This document shows positions 22,776 to 30,886 of a stretch of 30,886 nucleotides of DNA, in pieces. The position numbers and the translations under genes were made by a program. The notes below the pieces were generated by a model. That model saw only the letters and a list, made by a program, of their open reading frames with translations. It ran no database searches and was not told where the DNA came from. Within the stretch, counting starts at the first letter, position 1. The number at the start of each line of letters is the position of its first letter. Source of the DNA: Bacteroidales bacterium UBA1733 (GTDB lineage: Bacteria; Bacteroidota; Bacteroidia; Bacteroidales; UBA3663); assembly GCA_002315795.1 (NCBI GenBank), contig DCIF01000113.1, forward strand, positions 1 through 30,886, written 5' to 3'.

Positions 22776-24653
22776 ATGAAGAAAAAACTAGTCATATTTG
22801 CAGCATTCGTGCTGATTTTTGTGTTCATGAGCTTAATATTTATGTTCGCGTACGCGTCTTTATATGCTCCCTACTCGCTTTCCGACAAACTCCTGGCCTT
22901 TGCCTATGGCTTACCGCAACATCTCTCAGTTGCAGCTTGGATCATGCTTCCTGCCTTCTTTATGGGCATCCTCTATGTCTGGATTCGCGGTGAATGGCAC
23001 AAGAAGTTTATGATCTGGTATATTACCATAGCTTCTCTACCGGTGATTTTCCTTCTCATGCTCGATTTGGTGCTCTATGGGTTCTGGGGTTTTCGCCTTG
23101 ACACAACTCCGCTTGTCTATATCCTCGATGATCCTATGATGGCCTTGGCCGAATCGCCCGTGTGGGCTCCCATTGCCAGTGCGGTACTGATCCTGCTGCT
23201 GGGTTGGCTCATCTACAAGATCATGACGAATGTCTATCCACCCCGTCGTCGAGGTGCCTCAAGTCTTATGAGCCGAGGAGCCGAACAGTTGCGCGAAGGC
23301 TGGTTAAATATCCTGCTCACTTTCTTCTGCTGGGTTCTTGCCAACGGAGGCATGGGCAGTTTCTCTTACGGCATGGGGAGTGCTTATCACACAGATCAGA
23401 TGCCGCTCAATCATCTTTCTACCAATCCTGTCTATAGCTTCTTCCATTCTCTCCAACAGCAGCGTACACCTTTTTTTGAGCAGTACCGCTTCATGTCCGA
23501 TGCCGATGCTACTAAGGCTTATCAGCAGTTAGAAAGTGGTGCGTTGAACAATGCTCCTGACTCCCTCACTCTTGCCCAGGATTCCATTCCGCTTCTTCGT
23601 TTAAAAGAACCTAATATCCTTCTTATCTTGTTCGAGAGCTTCAGCGGTGCCGCGTGCCATTATCTCTATCCGGAGGCTGATAGTACCCTTATGCCTAATG
23701 TCAACAAGGCCATGGCCGAAGGTATTGCCTTCACCAACTTTTATGCTAATTCCTTTCGTACCGAACGCGGTATGGTTTCCGTGCTTTCTGCCTACCCAGG
23801 TCAGCCAACCTATTCACTCATGACTGATACCTTGCGCACAGCAAGAATCCATTACCTCAGTCGTGCTTTGTTCGATCAGGGCGGATACCATACACAGTTT
23901 ATCCATGGTGGTGATCCTACCTTTACAAATCTGATGCAATACCTGCGTTATGGCGCTGTAGAGGATGTTATCGGGAAAGACTATTTTGCCGAGGAACTGC
24001 ACGATTGCAAATGGGGAGTACATGACCAGCACACCTTCGACTATCTGCGTCGCGATCTAGCTGATCATCAGAAATATTTCAAAGTTTTTCTTACCCTCTC
24101 AAGTCATGAACCTTTTGAGGTGCCCTACCATTGTCATCCTGACGATCTATATCTCAATAGCGTGGCATATACCGACTATTGTTTCGGTCAGTTCATCACT
24201 GAGCTGAAGGCTGATTCGGCTCTCTGGGATAACCTTCTGATCATCGGACTCCCAGATCATTGCTATGCTCAGTATCCAGAGGGTGTGCAGCAGCATGACC
24301 CTAAGCGTTACCACATCCCGATGTTCTGGACGGGTGGTGCTGTCAATGGCCATCGTGACGTGACCTGTTTTGGCCAGCAGACCGATCTTGCTGCCACGTT
24401 GCTAGCTCAGTTGGGTTATAAGTCAAAGGCTTTTACCTACTCTCACAATATGCTTGATCCTTATGCCCCGCATTATGCATTCTATGCTTGGCCCGATGGT
24501 TTCGGTCTCCTCTCCGCTAAAGCCACCTATGTGCAGGACAATAACTACGACGGGCATCCGTTGCAGGGCAGTATGGACCCTGATGGTCAGGCAGAGCTAA
24601 TGGGTAAGGCGCTTTTGCAGAAGCTTTATGACGATATCGCTTCGAAGAAATAA
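22776..24653 (+). CDS. LTA synthase/sulfatase-family membrane phospho-group transferase
   Basis: Inner-membrane enzyme with five N-terminal membrane segments (about 5-27, 50-70, 78-100, 128-149, 176-200) and a periplasmic alkaline-phosphatase-fold domain. This is the layout of lipoteichoic acid synthase, OpgB and phosphoethanolamine transferases. Metal and catalytic positions are visible: E287 in LILFESFSG, the likely nucleophile T329 in NSFRTERG, H444 in LSSHEPF, and D494-H495 in GLPDHCY. FSGAACHYLYP departs from the common motif in LTA synthases. Gram-negative Bacteroidales have no lipoteichoic acid, so a role in transferring glycerol-phosphate or phosphoethanolamine to lipids or glycans is more likely; this is inference. 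The gene stands alone with its own promoter. 625 residues is normal. Confidence 0.9.
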   Translation: MKKKLVIFAAFVLIFVFMSLIFMFAYASLYAPYSLSDKLLAFAYGLPQHLSVAAWIMLPAFFMGILYVWIRGEWHKKFMIWYITIASLPVIFLLMLDLVLYGFWGFRLDTTPLVYILDDPMMALAESPVWAPIASAVLILLLGWLIYKIMTNVYPPRRRGASSLMSRGAEQLREGWLNILLTFFCWVLANGGMGSFSYGMGSAYHTDQMPLNHLSTNPVYSFFHSLQQQRTPFFEQYRFMSDADATKAYQQLESGALNNAPDSLTLAQDSIPLLRLKEPNILLILFESFSGAACHYLYPEADSTLMPNVNKAMAEGIAFTNFYANSFRTERGMVSVLSAYPGQPTYSLMTDTLRTARIHYLSRALFDQGGYHTQFIHGGDPTFTNLMQYLRYGAVEDVIGKDYFAEELHDCKWGVHDQHTFDYLRRDLADHQKYFKVFLTLSSHEPFEVPYHCHPDDLYLNSVAYTDYCFGQFITELKADSALWDNLLIIGLPDHCYAQYPEGVQQHDPKRYHIPMFWTGGAVNGHRDVTCFGQQTDLAATLLAQLGYKSKAFTYSHNMLDPYAPHYAFYAWPDGFGLLSAKATYVQDNNYDGHPLQGSMDPDGQAELMGKALLQKLYDDIASKK

Positions 24654-24707
24654 TTAAAACTGCGAAACACAGATTTTGCAGAAGCGCGAAAAAAAGTTCG
24701 GTAAAAA

Positions 24708-24739
24708 TTTGGAAGTTTCAACGAAATTAACTATCTTTG
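24708..24739 (+). promoter_or_regulatory. Promoter of the tRNA-Pro gene
   Basis: TTTG (24708-24711), 20 bases, TATCTTTG (24732-24739). Same spacing as the parE and DUF3237-operon promoters. The start of transcription should be just downstream, 20-25 bases before the mature tRNA. Confidence 0.8.
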
Positions 24740-24766
24740 CGCCGCTAAAAAATAAAAAATATTGCT

Positions 24767-24840
24767 CGGGATGTAGCTCAGTTGGTTAGAGTTCACGTCT
24801 GGGGGGCGCGAGGTCGGGCGTTCGAGTCGCCTCATCCCGA
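24767..24840 (+). tRNA. tRNA-Pro(GGG)
   Basis: A 74-base cloverleaf: acceptor CGGGATG/CATCCCG perfectly paired with discriminator A, D-stem GCTC/GAGT, anticodon loop CTGGGGG with anticodon GGG at 24801-24803 (proline), variable loop AGGTC, T-arm GGGCG-TTCGAGT-CGCCT. CCA is not encoded (ACA follows). The anticodon stem CACGT/GCGCG is poor: it has an A-C mismatch at 24795/24809 and a T-G pair next to the loop. It has a clear promoter and terminator, so it is expressed. Proline is assigned from the anticodon. Confidence 0.9.
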
Positions 24841-24843
24841 CAG

Positions 24844-24890
24844 GCAAGCTAAGAAGTGTGTTTTTCTTCACCTCTTAGCTTGCTTTTTTT
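24844..24890 (+). terminator. Intrinsic terminator of the tRNA-Pro gene
   Basis: GCAAGCTAAGA (24844-24854) pairs with TCTTAGCTTGC (24873-24883); after one mismatch three more pairs extend the stem. A run of seven T follows (24884-24890). Confidence 0.9.
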
Positions 24891-25122
24891 ATTCAGTACT
24901 TCATCGATAGTTCTTATTCTTGATCGTTAGGATCACTATATTTCCGTGTCTCAAAGTTTGATTGATATGGTCGGTTTCGTCTTTTTTTGAACTTTGTCGT
25001 TTTATCTCAAGTTAAGTAACCTTCAGGGAATGATCTCTGTCCATTTTTTTGTCATTGGAGTTAGTGAAAATACCTGTTTGCAATTTATTTTACTCTTTAA
25101 CTACCAATTTTTGGAGTGTATT
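24891..25122. other. AT-rich intergenic stretch without recognised gene
   Basis: Between the tRNA terminator and the next promoter I find no credible reading frame, no cloverleaf and no repeat. Several T-runs occur. A small RNA here cannot be excluded by eye. Confidence 0.5.
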
Positions 25123-25154
25123 TTTGGATTTGTGATTTATTTTAACTATTTTTG
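25123..25154 (+). promoter_or_regulatory. Promoter of the DUF3237-Omp85 operon
   Basis: TTTG (25123-25126), 20 bases, TATTTTTG (25147-25154). The ATG at 25198 follows after 43 bases. Confidence 0.78.
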
Positions 25155-25197
25155 CCGCGTATAATAAATAGTTCCAGATTTACAAACACGCATCTTA

Positions 25198-25695
25198 ATG
25201 AAACGTTTCTTTTTTCTGATTCTTCTGGCAGTGTTGTCTGCAGTTTCGGTCAAGGCACAGGAGGTATCGCAGGAAGTGGCCCCTGAAATGGAGTTTGTCT
25301 TTGAGATTCGCGCCGTGATAGGCGAGGCTTACCAGTGTGGTGAGAATGCCTTTGGCGTGCGTAATATCATCCCTATTACAGGAGGTGACTTCTCAGGTCC
25401 TGCAGGTAAAGGAACGATCATTCCTGGGGGCGCCGACTATCAGCTCGTAGAGAAAGAGACGGGCCGTACACAACTGGAGGCTATTTATAGCATTCGCACT
25501 GATGATGGCGTCAATATTCACGTCCGCAACGTAGGCATTCTGAACAATGGTCCAGACGGTTTTTATTTCCGTACGGCTCCGAAGTTTGAGGCTCCACGCG
25601 ACAGCAAATACGGATGGTTGAATGACGCCATTTTTGTTTGTGTTCCAGGCTTCGGTGAAGGGTATATCTCGCTTAAGATGTGGAAAGTAAAGTAA
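25198..25695 (+). CDS. Secreted DUF3237-family protein
   Basis: A 165-residue protein with a signal peptide (MKRFFFLILLAVLSAVSVKA, cleavage before QEVSQ) and one DUF3237 domain. The family pattern is complete: EIRAVIGEAYQCGENAFGVR, IPITGGDFSGP, IIPGGADYQLVEK, YSIRTDDGVNIHVRNVGI, then FYFRTAPKFEAP and YGWLNDAIFVC. DUF3237 is a small beta-barrel family of unknown function, often cytosolic in Proteobacteria; here it is exported to periplasm or beyond. It is the first gene after a good promoter, and its last 16 bases overlap the Omp85-like gene, so it may be made with that outer-membrane protein. I infer no reaction. Confidence 0.88.
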   Translation: MKRFFFLILLAVLSAVSVKAQEVSQEVAPEMEFVFEIRAVIGEAYQCGENAFGVRNIIPITGGDFSGPAGKGTIIPGGADYQLVEKETGRTQLEAIYSIRTDDGVNIHVRNVGILNNGPDGFYFRTAPKFEAPRDSKYGWLNDAIFVCVPGFGEGYISLKMWKVK

Positions 25696-27968
25696 ATAAT
25701 ATCTTTTTCCCTCTTCTGCTACTGCTCGTTTCTGTAACAGTTACCAGCTGTCGCGTTACACGTCATATTGAGCAGGATCAGGCTGTAGTGAGTAGGGTAG
25801 AAGTGCGCATCGATGGTCAGCCGACGAGCAACTCAGACCTGAAAATGGCCATGGCGCAGCGTCCTTATCACCGTACTTTCGGCTTCTTGCCGATGGGTGC
25901 CTGGATGTGGCATCCTGACACCACTACAGTATGGCATAAGATGCGCGGTCGACTGGGTACAGATCCAGCAATCTATAGCGAAGAGGCCGCTCAACGTACT
26001 GACAAGGCTATGCAGCACGTGATGCGAAGAATGGGTTATCTGGATGCCACGGTGTCACATCGTGTTTATGTAGAAGACCAGAAGGCACGTGTGATTTATT
26101 ACATCGAGAGCAATCGTCCGCGAAAGCTGGCTAGCATACGATATCAGGTTGCCGACACGGCATTGCTCAGTGTGATAGAGAAAGATGTTTCGCATCAATT
26201 GCTGCAGAAAGGTCAGTTGCTCGATCAAAACCGGATGGAGAGCGAACGCCAGCGTATCACCACCTTGATGCGCGAATGCGGTTACTGGGACTTTAACAAG
26301 GAGAATGTCTCTTTCGTTGCCGATACGCTCAAGGGTAGTGAGGAGGTTGACCTCACGCTGAGGGTGGATGGTAGTCACCGCCAGTGGCGTTTTAGACGAG
26401 TGCACTTTCTAGCCAACTTCAACGTTCTTTCACAAGACGGAGCAGATTCTACTGTACAACACTTCCGTGAGCTTGATCGCCCCGGTTTCGACCTGACTTA
26501 TACGGGTGATGAGTGCTATCTGCGAGACCGTGTGCTGATTCGCAGTTGTGATGTCATCCCTGGTAAATTATATTCCGAGAGTGCCATCCGCAGCACCTAT
26601 GCGTTGCTGAGTCGCCTGCACATCCTGCGATATGTGAATATGCGTGTTGAACCAGTGGCCGGGGCAGAGGGCGAGCTTGACTGCTTTATCTACCTCACCC
26701 CGCAGAGCAATCACTCAGTGCAGTTTGAGCTGGATGGCACCAACACGGCCGGCGATTTAGGTTTTGCTCTGGCACTGTCTTACCAGCATCGTAATCTTCT
26801 GCGTGGCAGTGAGACTTTCACTTCGCGACTGAAGGGTAGCTATGAGGCCCTGAGCGGCAATGTGGAGAATCTGGTAAACAAGAACTACTCTGAGTATTCC
26901 GCTGAGTTAGGGTTGGAGATGCCAAGGTTCATTTTCCCGTTCCTGAGCGAAGAAACCCGCCGACGCAGCCGCGCTTCGACACAGATCACGGCCAGCTTCT
27001 CGCATCAGAGCCGACCTGAATACACTCGAATCATCTCACAGGGTGGGTATGGTTATAAATGGACGTCGCGTCACGCACAGCATCTGTGGGATATTTTGAA
27101 CATTAGCTACGTGTATCTTCCTGAGCAGAGCGAGACTTTCCAGCAGCTGATTGAGAATCTGGGACCTATCAGCTACAGTAGCTATAGCAGCCACTTCATA
27201 GTGGGCATGAACTATACGCTCTACCTGGGCAACACAACGTTGACCACTGGCCGACAGCAAAATACACGACGCACATTATGGTCACTGCGCTTTAATCCGG
27301 AGATTTCAGGCAACACCCTTTCGCTGATCTCGAAACTGACCAATGCGCAGAAGGAAGATGGCAGATACCCCTTCCTGAAACAGCCTTACGAGCAGTATGC
27401 GCGTCTGGATGTAGATTGGGGGTGTAGCAAATATCTGTCTGACCGCAGCCGACTGGCGTTCCGTGCCGGAGGTGGTGTGGCTGTGCCTTATGGCAACAGC
27501 GAAGTTATGCCATTCGAGAAACGCTATTACAGCGGTGGCGCGAACTCGGTGCGTGGATGGTCTGTGCGCGAGTTGGGTCCTGGTCGATATAGCGGTAGCC
27601 ACAATGGTACTTCTATGTTCAACTATTTTAATCAGTGTGGCGATGTGCGCCTCGATGCTTCGATGGAGCTACGCACACACCTTTTTTGGAAGTTTGAGTC
27701 GGCCCTGTTTATTGATGGTGGCAATGTCTGGACGGTCAAGGAATATGACAATCAGCAGGGTGGTAAGATCACCAAGGACTTTTATAAACAGATTGCAGCC
27801 TCGTGGGGTTTGGGTCTTCGTGTAGTGACCGACTTTGTGATCCTGCGTCTTGACTGGGGTTTCAAAGCACATGACCCATCGGCCGATGCTGATGAGGAAT
27901 GGGCCGTCCGGCATCCTTTCCGTACGAACCACAACACTTTACACTTCGCAGTGGGTTATCCGTTCTAA
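25680..27968 (+). CDS. Omp85/TamA-like outer membrane protein with lipoprotein signal
   Basis: A 762-residue protein of the BamA/TamA superfamily, which insert or move proteins or lipids at the outer membrane. N-terminal signal with lipobox-like VTSC (C24), so it may be lipid-anchored, unusual for a barrel of this class. POTRA-like repeats fill about 35-350 (for example VSRVEVRIDGQP and KLASIRYQVAD, FRRVHFLANFNV). The C-terminal beta-barrel contains the Omp85 motif VRGW (624-627) in GGANSVRGWSVRELGPG and ends in VGYPF with the terminal Phe required for BAM insertion. The start is GTG at 25680, overlapping the DUF3237 gene by 16 bases; no in-frame ATG would retain the signal sequence. It is too divergent to be the main BamA; a TamA-like paralogue is likelier. 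Confidence 0.88.
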   Translation: MESKVNNIFFPLLLLLVSVTVTSCRVTRHIEQDQAVVSRVEVRIDGQPTSNSDLKMAMAQRPYHRTFGFLPMGAWMWHPDTTTVWHKMRGRLGTDPAIYSEEAAQRTDKAMQHVMRRMGYLDATVSHRVYVEDQKARVIYYIESNRPRKLASIRYQVADTALLSVIEKDVSHQLLQKGQLLDQNRMESERQRITTLMRECGYWDFNKENVSFVADTLKGSEEVDLTLRVDGSHRQWRFRRVHFLANFNVLSQDGADSTVQHFRELDRPGFDLTYTGDECYLRDRVLIRSCDVIPGKLYSESAIRSTYALLSRLHILRYVNMRVEPVAGAEGELDCFIYLTPQSNHSVQFELDGTNTAGDLGFALALSYQHRNLLRGSETFTSRLKGSYEALSGNVENLVNKNYSEYSAELGLEMPRFIFPFLSEETRRRSRASTQITASFSHQSRPEYTRIISQGGYGYKWTSRHAQHLWDILNISYVYLPEQSETFQQLIENLGPISYSSYSSHFIVGMNYTLYLGNTTLTTGRQQNTRRTLWSLRFNPEISGNTLSLISKLTNAQKEDGRYPFLKQPYEQYARLDVDWGCSKYLSDRSRLAFRAGGGVAVPYGNSEVMPFEKRYYSGGANSVRGWSVRELGPGRYSGSHNGTSMFNYFNQCGDVRLDASMELRTHLFWKFESALFIDGGNVWTVKEYDNQQGGKITKDFYKQIAASWGLGLRVVTDFVILRLDWGFKAHDPSADADEEWAVRHPFRTNHNTLHFAVGYPF

Positions 27969-27978
27969 GATAAAAATT

Positions 27979-29598
27979 ATGAAAAAATTATATAATGAAA
28001 TGATTGTACAAGCTATTCGCGACTATTGGACGCTTCCCGCCCTTAGTAACTATGGAGCGGAAACTTATACTTATGCAGACGTGGCCGACCGTATGTCACG
28101 TTATCATCTGGCATGGAAAGAAGCTGGATTAAAGCCTGGTTTCAGAGTGGCTCTTTGCGGCAGAAACAGTGCTGAGTGGTGTATCTGCCTCATGGCGTCT
28201 TTCTGTTATGGCGCCGTTGCTGTGCCTCTTTTGAATGAATTTACCCCAGAGATGGTGGTGCGCCTGATCAAGCACAGTGAGACGAAGGTACTATTGGTGA
28301 GCAAGCAGATCCTGAAATCTCTGGAGGCTATCGAGATACAGAAGGAATTGCCAGAGCTAATCATCAGCGTGCTTGAGGAGCAAGACCCCGTAGAGAATCT
28401 CTTCCAGAAGGCTTATCCACAGGGTCTCACAGCCGAGAATATCGACTTCTACAAACATGAACCTGATGAGTTGCTCATGATCAACTATACCAGCGGTACG
28501 ACCTCCGAGCCTAAGGGCGTGATGATTCCACATCGCGCCATCTGGAGCAATATGGCCTTTGCCAAGGAGGTGCTGCCTAACCTCGGTGCTGGCATGCAGG
28601 TGCTCTCGCTGTTGCCAACGGCTCATCTCTATGGTATGTCGTTCGAGCTGCTTTATGAGTTCGTTGTGGGTATTCACATCACATTCCTGAACCGTGCACT
28701 CACTCCTACACTCATCCTGAAGGCTTTGGCCGATATTAAGCCAAACCTCATCGTAGTGGTGCCAATGATTATTGAGAAGGTGGTACGTAAGGGACTGTTG
28801 CCTAAGTATAATGCGCCTGTGGTCAAGTTCCTGCGTAAGGTGCCGGTCATCGGTGGCATCCTGAAGAAGAAGTTCCGTGAAGGCCTTGTCTCAGCCCTTG
28901 GAGGTAACTTCTATGAGGTCATCATTGGTGGCGCAGGTTTAAATGGCGAGATTGAAGAAGTGTTGCGCGACATCAAGTTCCCATATACTGTGGGTTATGG
29001 TATGACCGAATGTGCTCCGATCATCGGTTATCGTGACTGGAAGTCGTTTGTTCCTACTTCTTGCGGTCAGCCAGCTCCACGTATGGAGGTGCGTATTGAC
29101 AGTCCTGATCCGGTCAACATTCCTGGTGAAATCATCACACGAGGTATGAACGTCATGCTCGGATATTATAAGAACGAAGAGGCTACGAAGCGTGCCATCG
29201 ATGCTGACGGCTGGCTCCACACGGGTGATATGGGTGTGATGGATGCTGATCAGAATATCTTCATCCGTGGCCGACTCAAGACGATGCTGCTCTCTCCATC
29301 GGGTCAGAACGTCTATCCTGAGGAAATTGAGGCTGTGGTCAATGGCTTACCTTATGTGGCTGAGAGCGTGGTGGTGCAGCGTGAACACCGACTGGTGGCA
29401 CTGGTCTTCCCTGATCGTCAAGCTGCTGCCGAGGCAAGTCTGGCCGATGACGAGGCCATCCTGAAGATGCTGCATAGCCGCCAGAAGGACGTCAACAAGA
29501 GTTTCCCTGCCTATGCTCATATCAATGCCTTTGAGCTGGTAAAGGAAGAGTTTGAGAAGACTCCTAAGAAATCGATCAAGCGTTTTATGTATAAGTAA
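27979..29598 (+). CDS. AMP-forming long-chain acyl-CoA synthetase-like ligase
   Basis: ANL-superfamily enzyme that adenylates a fatty acid and probably transfers it to CoA. In 539 residues: phosphate loop TSGTTSEPKG (171-180), YGMTE (340-344), TGD (415-417) and GR at 431-432, with a C-terminal lid containing KKSIKRF, where the catalytic lysine of the family usually lies. HLYGM and the long helical stretch after it suggest a long-chain acid. I chose the ATG at 27979 (MKKLYNEMIVQAIRDYW), 10 bases after the Omp85 gene stop. An in-frame ATG at 27850 would lie inside the Omp85 gene and add an unrelated 43 residues. There is no membrane segment. The next gene follows after 2 bases. Confidence 0.9.
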   Translation: MKKLYNEMIVQAIRDYWTLPALSNYGAETYTYADVADRMSRYHLAWKEAGLKPGFRVALCGRNSAEWCICLMASFCYGAVAVPLLNEFTPEMVVRLIKHSETKVLLVSKQILKSLEAIEIQKELPELIISVLEEQDPVENLFQKAYPQGLTAENIDFYKHEPDELLMINYTSGTTSEPKGVMIPHRAIWSNMAFAKEVLPNLGAGMQVLSLLPTAHLYGMSFELLYEFVVGIHITFLNRALTPTLILKALADIKPNLIVVVPMIIEKVVRKGLLPKYNAPVVKFLRKVPVIGGILKKKFREGLVSALGGNFYEVIIGGAGLNGEIEEVLRDIKFPYTVGYGMTECAPIIGYRDWKSFVPTSCGQPAPRMEVRIDSPDPVNIPGEIITRGMNVMLGYYKNEEATKRAIDADGWLHTGDMGVMDADQNIFIRGRLKTMLLSPSGQNVYPEEIEAVVNGLPYVAESVVVQREHRLVALVFPDRQAAAEASLADDEAILKMLHSRQKDVNKSFPAYAHINAFELVKEEFEKTPKKSIKRFMYK

Positions 29599-29600
29599 TT

Positions 29601-30886
29601 ATGAGAAAGATATTCCTTTCACTGATAACCTTCGCTGCCACAACCGCTTTCGCACAGACAAACCTCACTCCTGAGGTCCTGAAGCAGTTGCAGCAGAAAG
29701 AGACTCCTGCCGATAAAGCCATTAGAAATGCTATGGCAAGCACCAGCGTCAACGTGCTGGCTACCGATGCATCGACCCTGATGCCTACCGATGATCATTT
29801 CACCTATCGTGTGCCAAACAAGGGCATCACCAATCAGGCAAGTAGCGGACGTTGCTGGCTGTTTACTGGCATGAACGTCCTTCGCAGCAAAGCCATCAAT
29901 AAATACAATCTCAAGGGCCTGGAGCTCTCACAATGCTATCTGTTCTTCTATGATCAGCTGGAGAAAGCTAACCTTTTCCTCCAGGGAGTCATCGACACAC
30001 GTAAGAAGCCGATGGATGACCGTATGGTTGATTGGCTCTTCCAGAATCCGCTCTCTGATGGCGGTACCTTCTGCGGTGTGGCCGATCTGGTGCAGAAGTA
30101 TGGCGTAGTGCCTTCTGAGGTGATGCCAGACAACTATCAGGCCGCTAATACCAGCCAGATCAGCAGCCTGATCAAACTCAAACTCCGCGAGATGGGTCTG
30201 CAGTTGCGCGAGAAAGGTAACAACACCAAGACACGCCAGAGCGATAAGATGATAGATGAGCAGTTGGCTGCACTGGATAAGGTAGAGATGCTCAAGACCA
30301 TCTATCATATCCTGACCCTGGCCTATGGTGTGCCTCCTACTGAGTTCACCTGGACCGAGCGCAATGCTAAGGACGAGGTCGTAAGCACCGAGATCTATAC
30401 CCCTCAGTCGTTCTATCAGAAATACTGGCAGGGAGAGAACCTCTATGACAACTATATCATGGTGATGAACGACCCTCTGCGTGAGTATTATAAGACCTAT
30501 CAGATTGACTTTGACCGTCACACATACGATGGTCATGACTGGGTATATCTGAACCTTCCTGCCGATGAGATCAAGCCTATGGCTATTGCCTCTTTGAAGG
30601 ATACTACAGCTATGTATTTCTCATGCGACGTCGGTAAGTTCTCAGATCGCAAGCGTGGCGTGCTGTCGCTGCAGAATTTTGACTATGAGTCGCTCGTAGG
30701 TACTTTGTTTACGATGAATAAGCGTGAGCGTATCCTGACTCATGCTTCGGCTTCGAGTCATGCCATGACCATGGTGGCTGTAGATATTGATCAGAAGGCT
30801 CAGGGTCTGAAGGTCAATAAGTGGATGGTGGAGAATTCCTGGGGTGCTCAGAGCGGTCACCAGGGTCATATGATCATGACCGATGA
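29601..30886 (+). CDS. Secreted aminopeptidase C/bleomycin hydrolase-type C1 peptidase (3' end cut)
   Basis: Papain-fold cysteine peptidase of family C1B (PepC, bleomycin hydrolase). Signal peptide MRKIFLSLITFAATTAFA, cleaved before QTNL, so it acts in periplasm or outside; classical bleomycin hydrolases are cytosolic, but Bacteroidetes copies are often exported. Active-site Cys C85 in NQASSGRCWLF, His H387 in SSHAMTMVAVD and Asn N412 in VENSWG are all visible. 428 codons are in the window and the frame remains open; by family length about 20-40 residues should be missing. It lies 2 bases after the acyl ligase stop and closes the operon as far as one can see. Confidence 0.93.
   Translation, partial: MRKIFLSLITFAATTAFAQTNLTPEVLKQLQQKETPADKAIRNAMASTSVNVLATDASTLMPTDDHFTYRVPNKGITNQASSGRCWLFTGMNVLRSKAINKYNLKGLELSQCYLFFYDQLEKANLFLQGVIDTRKKPMDDRMVDWLFQNPLSDGGTFCGVADLVQKYGVVPSEVMPDNYQAANTSQISSLIKLKLREMGLQLREKGNNTKTRQSDKMIDEQLAALDKVEMLKTIYHILTLAYGVPPTEFTWTERNAKDEVVSTEIYTPQSFYQKYWQGENLYDNYIMVMNDPLREYYKTYQIDFDRHTYDGHDWVYLNLPADEIKPMAIASLKDTTAMYFSCDVGKFSDRKRGVLSLQNFDYESLVGTLFTMNKRERILTHASASSHAMTMVAVDIDQKAQGLKVNKWMVENSWGAQSGHQGHMIMTD

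Noticed and set aside
22776..24653. Calling the gene lipoteichoic acid synthase
   Set aside because: The fold fits, but the other genes indicate a Gram-negative cell without lipoteichoic acid, so only the family is named.
24654..24700. Terminator after the LTA-synthase-like gene
   Set aside because: Only a 4-bp stem (CTGC/GCAG) is visible and no T-tract follows.
27850..27978. Upstream start for the acyl ligase
   Set aside because: It would extend the protein into the Omp85 coding sequence in another frame; the family N-terminus fits the ATG at 27979.
29928..30536. Minus-strand open frame of 202 codons
   Set aside because: Antisense to the C1 peptidase gene, which has its active-site residues in the other strand.

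Overview
The window looks like chromosomal housekeeping DNA from a Bacteroidales bacterium, most probably of the Prevotellaceae. The evidence is the Bacteroidetes-type promoter element TAnnTTTG in front of many genes, A-rich leaders instead of strong Shine-Dalgarno sites, and the protein families present: an ABCG-like fusion with an N-terminal helical region, a bacterial GH3 protein, a parE-coaD-S41 protease cluster, a secreted bleomycin-hydrolase-type peptidase and a lipidated Omp85 protein. I see no phage, transposon, integrase or CRISPR array. Genus and species cannot be fixed from sequence reading alone.

Layout. (1) 1-1689: a nearly complete MlaE-type lipid permease (minus) is divergent from lptB (plus), so two lipid-transport ABC components share one regulatory gap. 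(2) 1703-6619: a minus-strand operon read parE, coaD, S41 protease, MarC-family membrane protein and a 64-residue protein, with overlapping or nearly touching genes. It has a good promoter upstream of parE and ends at a hairpin shared with lptB. (3) 6679-11382: a plus-strand cluster of STAS protein, 977-residue ABC transporter, abundant-looking lipoprotein and RsbW-like ATPase, closed by a bidirectional terminator. This resembles a partner-switching pair wrapped around a transporter and is the most interesting unit here. (4) 11364-17003: minus-strand topA, GH3 and a PIN-domain protein, with 3-nt and minus 1-nt junctions. (5) 17103-19830: a nitroreductase and a 668-residue protein I do not recognise, preceded by a striking 10-bp-period repeat array. 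(6) 19837-22665: nadE and a stand-alone S4-domain protein (minus). (7) 22776-24653: an LTA-synthase/sulfatase-type membrane enzyme (plus). (8) 24708-24890: a tRNA-Pro(GGG) gene with promoter and terminator. (9) 25123 to the end: DUF3237 protein, Omp85/TamA-like protein, AMP-forming acyl ligase and PepC-type peptidase, very closely packed and probably one operon, cut by the window edge.

Common themes are envelope lipid handling (MlaE, LptB, the sulfatase-fold enzyme, Omp85 protein, acyl ligase) and core information processing (parE, topA, tRNA, S4 protein). Three promoters (parE, tRNA, DUF3237 operon) share the same architecture, TTTG, exactly 20 bases, then TAnnTTTG, which supports both the taxonomic call and the transcription units. 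The strands switch at compact hairpins whose arms contain the stop codons of the converging genes.
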